Source of the DNA: Bacteroidia bacterium
GTDB lineage: Bacteria > Bacteroidota > Bacteroidia > Flavobacteriales_E > Vicingaceae
Assembly: GCA_030426475.1 (NCBI GenBank)
Contig: JAUHYR010000022.1
Location: 1-35,114, forward strand
Reading direction: 5' to 3'
DNA length: 35,114 nucleotides
Made by a program: the position numbers and the translations under genes. Positions 30,535 to 35,114 of the stretch are shown here, in pieces. The notes beneath the pieces were generated by a model. It had not been told where the DNA came from. It was given only the letters and a program-made list of their open reading frames with translations, and made no database searches. The stretch's first letter is position 1; each line of letters begins with the position of its first letter.

Positions 30535-31755
30535 ATGAAAAAAGGAACTCTTATTATTTTACTTTTATTTGTATTTACTGGTTTATTTTCACAAAACACT
30601 ATCAATGATAAATTTGGAAAGGGTTTTGTAATTATGGCAAAAGACTCATCTTTTAAAATGAGAGCCGCAATGCGTTTTCAAAATTTGTTTATTGTAGAGT
30701 CTCCTATTGTAAATGACGAAGTGAAGTTTGATCAGGCATCTTCAAATTTTTTAGTAAGAAGAGCCAGATTGAAATTTGACGGCTATGCCTATTCACCTAA
30801 ATTGGAATATAAAGTGGAGTTAGGTTTATCTAACAGAGACATAAGTAATATTAGTCCTGAAACAAGAAATGCTCCCGGAATTATCTTGGATGCATTGTTA
30901 AAATGGAAATTTGCTAAAAACCTTGAATTATGGGTCGGACAAACAAAGCTTCCTGGAAATAGAGAACGTGTTGTTTCATCTGCAAATCTTCAGTTTGTTG
31001 ATAGAAGTATTGTAAATAGTGCTTATAATATTGATAGAGATATGGGGTTTCAATTGAGACATAAATTTAAAGCTGGCAATATGGTTTTCAAAGAAATGGT
31101 TTCTTTTTCGCAAGGAGAAGGAAGAAATATTACTCAAGGAAATTTAGGTGGATATGACTATACGGGAAGAGTTGAGTGGTTGCCTATGGGAGATTTTCAA
31201 AGTAAAGGTGATTATGTTGGAAGTGCCATTAAAAGAGAAGAAAAGCCTAGATTGGCTTTAGGGTTGACTTATGACTATAATGATAGAGCAGCTAAAGAAA
31301 GAGGACAATTGGGCGGCTATGTTTATGATAAAGTTTCAGTAACTGAAAAAGAATATCATTCACTTTATTCTGTGATGGCAGATATGATGTTTAAATACCA
31401 AGGATTTTCTTTAATGGCTGAATATGTTGATAAAGATGCTACTAATGGCTCTGTATTAAAAGATACTTTAGGAAATAGTTTCACTTATAGAACCGGAATG
31501 GGCTTTAATATACAAGGCGGATATATGTTTAAAAATAATTGGGAAATAGCAGCCAGATATAGTGTAATTGAACCAAGAAAAGATACTAAAAGAGCAGATG
31601 AAAGACAATATACTTTTGGTGTTTCAAAATTTATTGTGGGGCATAGTTTAAAGGTACAAACAGATGTTTCTTATACAGAAGAGAAGGCTCAAGGTGGTGC
31701 TGTTTATTATGGAGACGGATTAATGTACAGGCTACAGATAGATATACATTTCTAA
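30535..31755 (+). CDS. Phosphate-selective porin (OprO/OprP family)
   Basis: A 406-aa outer-membrane porin. Signal peptide (1-19, ending LFSQ); then alternating beta-strand segments (FKMRAAMRFQNLFIVE, FLVRRARLKFDGYAYSPKLEYKVELGLS, LELWVGQTKLPGNRERV, FQLRHKF, GFNIQGGYMFKNNWEIAARYSVIEP) and a C-terminal strand ending in IDIHF. NLEL-type WxGQxKxPxxRER is the hallmark of the OprO/P family. Placed divergently from pstS with Pho-box-like repeats between, it should admit phosphate or polyphosphate to the periplasm for PstS. Confidence 0.9.
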   Translation: MKKGTLIILLLFVFTGLFSQNTINDKFGKGFVIMAKDSSFKMRAAMRFQNLFIVESPIVNDEVKFDQASSNFLVRRARLKFDGYAYSPKLEYKVELGLSNRDISNISPETRNAPGIILDALLKWKFAKNLELWVGQTKLPGNRERVVSSANLQFVDRSIVNSAYNIDRDMGFQLRHKFKAGNMVFKEMVSFSQGEGRNITQGNLGGYDYTGRVEWLPMGDFQSKGDYVGSAIKREEKPRLALGLTYDYNDRAAKERGQLGGYVYDKVSVTEKEYHSLYSVMADMMFKYQGFSLMAEYVDKDATNGSVLKDTLGNSFTYRTGMGFNIQGGYMFKNNWEIAARYSVIEPRKDTKRADERQYTFGVSKFIVGHSLKVQTDVSYTEEKAQGGAVYYGDGLMYRLQIDIHF

Positions 31756-31777
31756 CAAACTTTGCGTAAATAGTTTT

Positions 31778-31804
31778 AGGGAAGCTGAAAGGTTTCCCTT
31801 TTTT
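31778..31804 (+). terminator. Intrinsic terminator of the porin gene
   Basis: Stem AGGGAA (31778-31783) and TTCCCT (31794-31799) with a 10-nt loop, followed by a six-T run (31799-31804). It lies 22 bp after the porin stop and partly overlaps the stop codon of the convergent gene at 31803. Confidence 0.8.
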
Positions 31805-32294
31805 ATTTGAGTAAATATTCTTCCGGAATTATTGCCCCATTAGCATTACTTGTCCACATTACACTTACGATCCACCAGCGGTTATCTTTGTAAATTAGTT
31901 GTAAAGCATTAATTCCTTTTTCCTCATGGTCGTTTTGTTTTGCATAATAACTCTGAAAAACCTGAGCGATACCGTTATATTCATCTACAGTTTTTGAGAT
32001 TTCTTTTTCAAGAAAACCATTTTTTTCATATCCCGGTCCGGCTTTTTCAATAAACTCCTCTATGCTAAATGTGGCTATTTTTGTAGTGGTATCATTAATG
32101 TGAAACACCGCATTAAATTTAGCGGTTGGTAAAAACAAACTCTTAAACTTTTCCCAATCTCTCTTTTCGCCTTTTTCACCTGAAATGATGGAAAGTACTT
32201 CATTAACTATTCCATCAATAGAGGTATAGCATGAATCGTTTTGTGAAAAAATAAGAGTTGGCATAAATAATAGAACTAAAAAAAGTCGTTTCAT
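31803..32294 (-). CDS. Exported NTF2/SnoaL-like protein
   Basis: A 163-aa protein. The ATG at 32294 (MKRLFLVLLF) begins a signal peptide that ends at FSQ (residue ~18); a longer TTG-type start would mask it. The mature domain fits the small alpha+beta NTF2/SnoaL-like fold: a helical start (IDGIVNEVLSIISG), WEKFKSLFLPTAKF, FSIEEFIEKAGPGY and strands ending QLIYKDNRWWIVSVMWTS. Such domains act as small-molecule-binding or accessory proteins; no function can be assigned. It starts 1 bp after the stop of the PLP-enzyme gene, so the two form an operon. Confidence 0.72.
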   Translation of the reverse strand: MKRLFLVLLFMPTLIFSQNDSCYTSIDGIVNEVLSIISGEKGEKRDWEKFKSLFLPTAKFNAVFHINDTTTKIATFSIEEFIEKAGPGYEKNGFLEKEISKTVDEYNGIAQVFQSYYAKQNDHEEKGINALQLIYKDNRWWIVSVMWTSNANGAIIPEEYLLK

Positions 32295-32295
32295 A

Positions 32296-33456
32296 TTAAA
32301 TTTTTTCAAGTGCTTGTGATAAGTCATTTATAAGTAAACTTGGGTCTTCTAAGCCAACATAAAGCCTAATCATATTGGCAGGATGAGGCGTTTTATGATA
32401 GCTTTTAGAATCATGCAATGTGGCTATTGGAAATTGTAATGACTCGTAACCACCCCAACTACAAGCAAGTAAAAAGTAGTTCAAGCTGTTACTAAAGGTT
32501 TCTACTTTTTTAATATCATCTGTTTTTAAATAGATAGTCATCAATCCACCGCAAGGTTTCATTTGTTTTTTTGCTAATTCATATTGAGGATTTTTCTTTG
32601 AGAATGGGAATATCACTTTTTCAATTTTAGGGTGATTTTCTAAAAACTCTAAAACCTTCATGGAGTTTTCTAAAACAGTTTTTAGTCTAACCGGTAAAGT
32701 TCTTAATCCTCTCAAAATAAGCCATGCCTCAAATGGTCCGATAATTCCGCCTAGCGTCATAAACTCATTCGCCATAATATTTTCTACTCTTTTTTTAGAA
32801 GCGCAAAGAACACCTGCTACCAAATCGCTATGCCCGGAAAGGTATTTGCTTGCCGAATGAACAATTATATCTATTCCATAATCAGCAGGGTTTTGACAAA
32901 GAGGAGTGGAGTAGCTATTGTCGCATACAGTAGTTATATTTTTAGATTTTGCCAGTTTAGTAACAGCTTCTAAATCTTGTAACTCAAATGTCATTGAATT
33001 AGGTGTTTCTAGAAAAATGAGTTTGGTATTTTCCTGAATAGCTGCTTCAAAATTTTCCACCTTTGTTCCGTCTATCATGGCAGTGGTTACTCCATATTTT
33101 GCCAGTAAAGTATTTAATAAATAATTGGTCCAGCTATATGGACTTTTTATACAAACAACATGGTCTCCCTGTTGAACTTCATTCATTACAGCGGCTGCAA
33201 TAGCGGCACTTCCGCTTGCAAACACCAAGCTGTCTTCGGTATGCTCGAGTGCAGCTAATTTTTTTCTTAAAATGCCTACTGTTGGATTGTAACCTCTGCT
33301 ATAAAACGGATGTTCAAATTCTTTTTGTAAGCATTGGCGCATTTTATCCACAGTTTTAAAACAAAAATTACTGGATTGCATAATTGGCGGAGATACTGAG
33401 TTATAATATTCCTCTCTGTTTTCTCCTAAATGGTTAATGATATCGCTAATTTCCAT
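32296..33456 (-). CDS. Cys/Met-metabolism PLP-dependent enzyme (cystathionine gamma-synthase/lyase family)
   Basis: A 386-aa cytoplasmic fold-type I pyridoxal-phosphate enzyme. Motifs: YSRGYNPTVGILRKKLAALE (phosphate-binding Tyr/Arg, 52-71), VFASGSAAIAAA (78-89), Asp179 in VCDNSYSTPL (pyridine N contact) and Lys204 in HSASKYLSGHSD (Schiff base). The C-terminal domain contains CSWGGYESLQFP and IRLYVGLEDPSLLI, characteristic of the family. Members catalyse gamma- or beta-elimination/replacement on cystathionine, homocysteine or O-acylhomoserine; which one applies here cannot be said. The PLP-pocket blocks are intact. It is divergent from the queuosine transporter with only 34 bp between start codons. 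Confidence 0.88.
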   Translation of the reverse strand: MEISDIINHLGENREEYYNSVSPPIMQSSNFCFKTVDKMRQCLQKEFEHPFYSRGYNPTVGILRKKLAALEHTEDSLVFASGSAAIAAAVMNEVQQGDHVVCIKSPYSWTNYLLNTLLAKYGVTTAMIDGTKVENFEAAIQENTKLIFLETPNSMTFELQDLEAVTKLAKSKNITTVCDNSYSTPLCQNPADYGIDIIVHSASKYLSGHSDLVAGVLCASKKRVENIMANEFMTLGGIIGPFEAWLILRGLRTLPVRLKTVLENSMKVLEFLENHPKIEKVIFPFSKKNPQYELAKKQMKPCGGLMTIYLKTDDIKKVETFSNSLNYFLLACSWGGYESLQFPIATLHDSKSYHKTPHPANMIRLYVGLEDPSLLINDLSQALEKI

Positions 33457-33490
33457 GAAGTTTACTAGTTTTATTGCATAAATGTAAGCA

Positions 33491-34261
33491 ATGATTTATT
33501 CTGATGATGCACCGCTCAAAATAAAGTGGCGCAGAGAAGTAGTGTTTTTGGTTTTAGCCGGATTGTTCTTGGGTTCACTAACCATGTTAAACATTTTAGG
33601 AATAAGTCGTTTCATTGATTTGTCTTTTGAAGTTTTTGGGTTAAAAGTTCCTTTTATTCTTGCTGTTGGCGTATTACCTTATCCAATCACCTTTTTATGT
33701 ACTGATTTTATTAGTGAAATATATGGGAAGAAACGGGCTAATTTAGTAGTTTGGATTGGTCTGCTTTTAAATATGTGGGTATTGTTTGTGTTGTGGCTGG
33801 GCGGTAGTTTAGATGCTCCTGAAACGCTTACAAATGAGGGTGCTTTACCTCTTTTGATTGATGAAAATGGTATGGCATCCGCTCCACATGGATATGCTTT
33901 TTACGAAATTCGAAAACTAACTTTTGGGGCAACATTTGCCAGTATGATAGCCTATTTGTCTGCACAATTTATTGACGTACATGTATTTCATTATTTAAAG
34001 AATTTAACCAAAGGAAAAATGTTGTGGCTACGAAATAACGGCTCTACTTTAACCAGCCAATTAGTAGATTCGGTAGCGGTAATTTTAATTACACATTTTT
34101 ATGCCCATGCTTTGCCCATTAATGAAGCAGAACCACTAATGGGACAGTTACTTATTTTTATTTTTTCTGGATACATTTTTAAAATGGTGGTAGCTTTATT
34201 AGATACTATTCCGTTTTACTTGGGAACTAGCTTTTTGAAAAATTATTTGAGAGTTCTTTAA
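33491..34261 (+). CDS. Queuosine precursor transporter (YhhQ/VUT family)
   Basis: A 256-aa inner-membrane transporter with about six membrane helices. The block VLPYPITFLCTDFISEIYGKKRAN (residues ~61-84) is the family signature; LRNNGSTLTSQLVDSVAV near residue 180 and the C-terminal KMVVALLDTIPFY complete it. YhhQ-type proteins import preQ0/preQ1 for queuosine modification of tRNA. The stop is 1 bp from the stop of the convergent gene. No preQ1 riboswitch fits in the 34-bp upstream gap. Confidence 0.9.
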   Translation: MIYSDDAPLKIKWRREVVFLVLAGLFLGSLTMLNILGISRFIDLSFEVFGLKVPFILAVGVLPYPITFLCTDFISEIYGKKRANLVVWIGLLLNMWVLFVLWLGGSLDAPETLTNEGALPLLIDENGMASAPHGYAFYEIRKLTFGATFASMIAYLSAQFIDVHVFHYLKNLTKGKMLWLRNNGSTLTSQLVDSVAVILITHFYAHALPINEAEPLMGQLLIFIFSGYIFKMVVALLDTIPFYLGTSFLKNYLRVL

Positions 34262-34262
34262 C

Positions 34263-35114
34263 TTATTTAATCAAATACATTTTACCGAACCCTCTGTGGA
34301 AGTATTGGTCGGCATTGGTTTCTCTGTGCTCAATAACTTGACCGTTTAATCTGGTGTTTACTTTATACAAATAAAGTCCGTTGGCTAGCTGGTCGCCAAA
34401 ATCATCTTTTCCGTCCCAGCAATAATCGGTAATGTTTTTACCTATTCGTATTTGCTCAAAGTGAGTTAACTCAATTGTTCTAACTAATTTACCGGTAACG
34501 GTTAAAATTTGTATTTGTATGTTATCAGGAGCTTCAGAGCCGGTTAGCGTAAATACAAAATGGGCACAAGTGCTAAATGGATTAGGATAACTCATTACAT
34601 TAGTAATGGTAGATTTATTTATTACTTCAAAACTAATAGTGTATTCGTAATCACCGGATAAGTTATCTGATTTATCTTTTGCTTGAACAATTAGTTCATA
34701 CTTTCCGTCAACTTTTAAGTGTGGATTGTATTCCACTTTAGCTGAGTTATTTGGAAGAGAAGCCGGATAAAATTTCATAATATCATTACCATTTCCATCT
34801 TTAAAGTAAATACGTTTTTGATTTCCGCCTGGGTCTTTCAAGTAAATTTCAAAATCTGCGGTGTCATCAAGAGGTAAGTATTTATTTTCGTCATCAAGCG
34901 TTATCAAAATATTAGGTTTTGATGAGACTAACTCACCATCAAGAATATGTACTCCATCAAAGGTTACATCTAAAATAGGGTTTAAATCATCTCCCGTAAC
35001 ATGAAAATTTAAGGTTCCAATATTATTAAAGTGAAATTGCTCTAACTGGTCATTATTAGGGTTTACTTCAATAAATAATTGATAATTGCCATCCAACCCT
35101 TTTGATGAAAATGT
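34263..35114 (-). CDS. C-terminal part of a PorU2-like C25 peptidase/T9SS protein, 5' truncated by window edge
   Basis: The last 284 codons of a large gene that continues beyond base 35114 (the frame remains open to the edge; a TTG near 35096 is not a start). Visible parts: a CARDB-like Ig strand region (DGNYQLFIEVNPNNDQ), LDVTFDGVHILDGELVSSKPNI, a second beta-sandwich (DLxxKPG...FKDGNGNDIMKFYP), and a terminal FlgD/T9SS-like domain (MSYPNPFSTCAHFVFTLTG, ILTVTGKLVRTIELT, DYCWDGKDDFGDQLANGLYLYKV). This combination matches the C-terminus of the C25-peptidase-containing PorU2 proteins of Bacteroidota. The peptidase domain is outside the window, so the assignment rests on the tail only. Confidence 0.7.
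   Translation of the reverse strand, partial: TFSSKGLDGNYQLFIEVNPNNDQLEQFHFNNIGTLNFHVTGDDLNPILDVTFDGVHILDGELVSSKPNILITLDDENKYLPLDDTADFEIYLKDPGGNQKRIYFKDGNGNDIMKFYPASLPNNSAKVEYNPHLKVDGKYELIVQAKDKSDNLSGDYEYTISFEVINKSTITNVMSYPNPFSTCAHFVFTLTGSEAPDNIQIQILTVTGKLVRTIELTHFEQIRIGKNITDYCWDGKDDFGDQLANGLYLYKVNTRLNGQVIEHRETNADQYFHRGFGKMYLIK

Noticed and set aside
33457-33490. preQ1 riboswitch before the queuosine transporter or SAM riboswitch before the PLP enzyme
   Set aside because: The 34-bp gap has no pseudoknot-capable C-rich or conserved A-rich element and is too short for a SAM riboswitch.
1-35114. tRNA, rRNA, CRISPR, insertion sequence or prophage
   Set aside because: Intergenic regions are all under about 250 bp; none showed cloverleaf ends, regular direct repeats with spacers, transposase genes or phage genes.

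Overview
The window is AT-rich and gene-dense. It comes from a member of the Bacteroidota, probably Flavobacteriia or a close relative. The evidence is two type IX secretion (T9SS) C-terminal sorting domains, a PorU2-like C25 peptidase end, an S46 dipeptidyl-peptidase, a DivIC-like divisome protein, PorP/OprP-type phosphate porin, start codons without Shine-Dalgarno sequences, and repeated TAnnTTTG promoter -7 elements. No tRNA, rRNA, CRISPR array, insertion sequence or prophage was seen. The species cannot be named from this stretch alone.

Layout. 1-1147: the end of a zinc-dependent phospholipase C-like gene and a DivIC-type gene. 1353-2616: a lone HEPN-like gene followed by a long imperfect inverted repeat, which looks like an accessory insertion. 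2725-6173: four co-directional genes for a kelch-type T9SS protein, a small Cys-motif membrane protein, a beta-barrel-like protein and a Cys/His-rich lipoprotein. 6188-9142 (minus): a TauE/SafE permease and an S46 peptidase with DPP11-type specificity residue, separated only by an in-frame TAG. 9243-11874: a 134-aa protein of unknown function, a hot-dog thioesterase and an LTA-synthase-like sulfatase-fold membrane enzyme. 11875-15577: a SiaABC-like partner-switching module made of SiaC, a tandem double SiaB and a divergent TPR-TM-SpoIIE phosphatase. 15560-16757 (minus): DUF6249 protein, ECF sigma factor and a small membrane protein, translationally coupled. 16902-21034: aldo/keto reductase, a bidirectional terminator, LolA and FtsK. 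21207-24335: a YwqK/MORN-like protein, a lipoprotein and a T9SS subtilase. 24341-31755: a complete phosphate-acquisition cluster, pstSCAB-phoU plus a Na/Pi symporter on the minus strand, with a divergent phosphate porin. 31803-35114: NTF2-like protein, a Cys/Met-metabolism PLP enzyme, a queuosine precursor transporter and the C-terminus of a PorU2-like protein.

Most interesting parts. The Sia-like module has a duplicated SiaB whose second half keeps the kinase N-box but has lost the glycine-rich box. Its SiaC target carries a Thr at residue 68, as in Pseudomonas SiaC, yet no diguanylate cyclase output gene is nearby. The pstS/porin intergenic region contains half-sites TATGTTAA spaced exactly 11 bp, which fits Pho-box geometry on both sides of the divergent promoters. 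Several convergent gene pairs meet or overlap with no terminator, and two divergent pairs are separated by only 32-34 bp, so transcription here is tightly packed.
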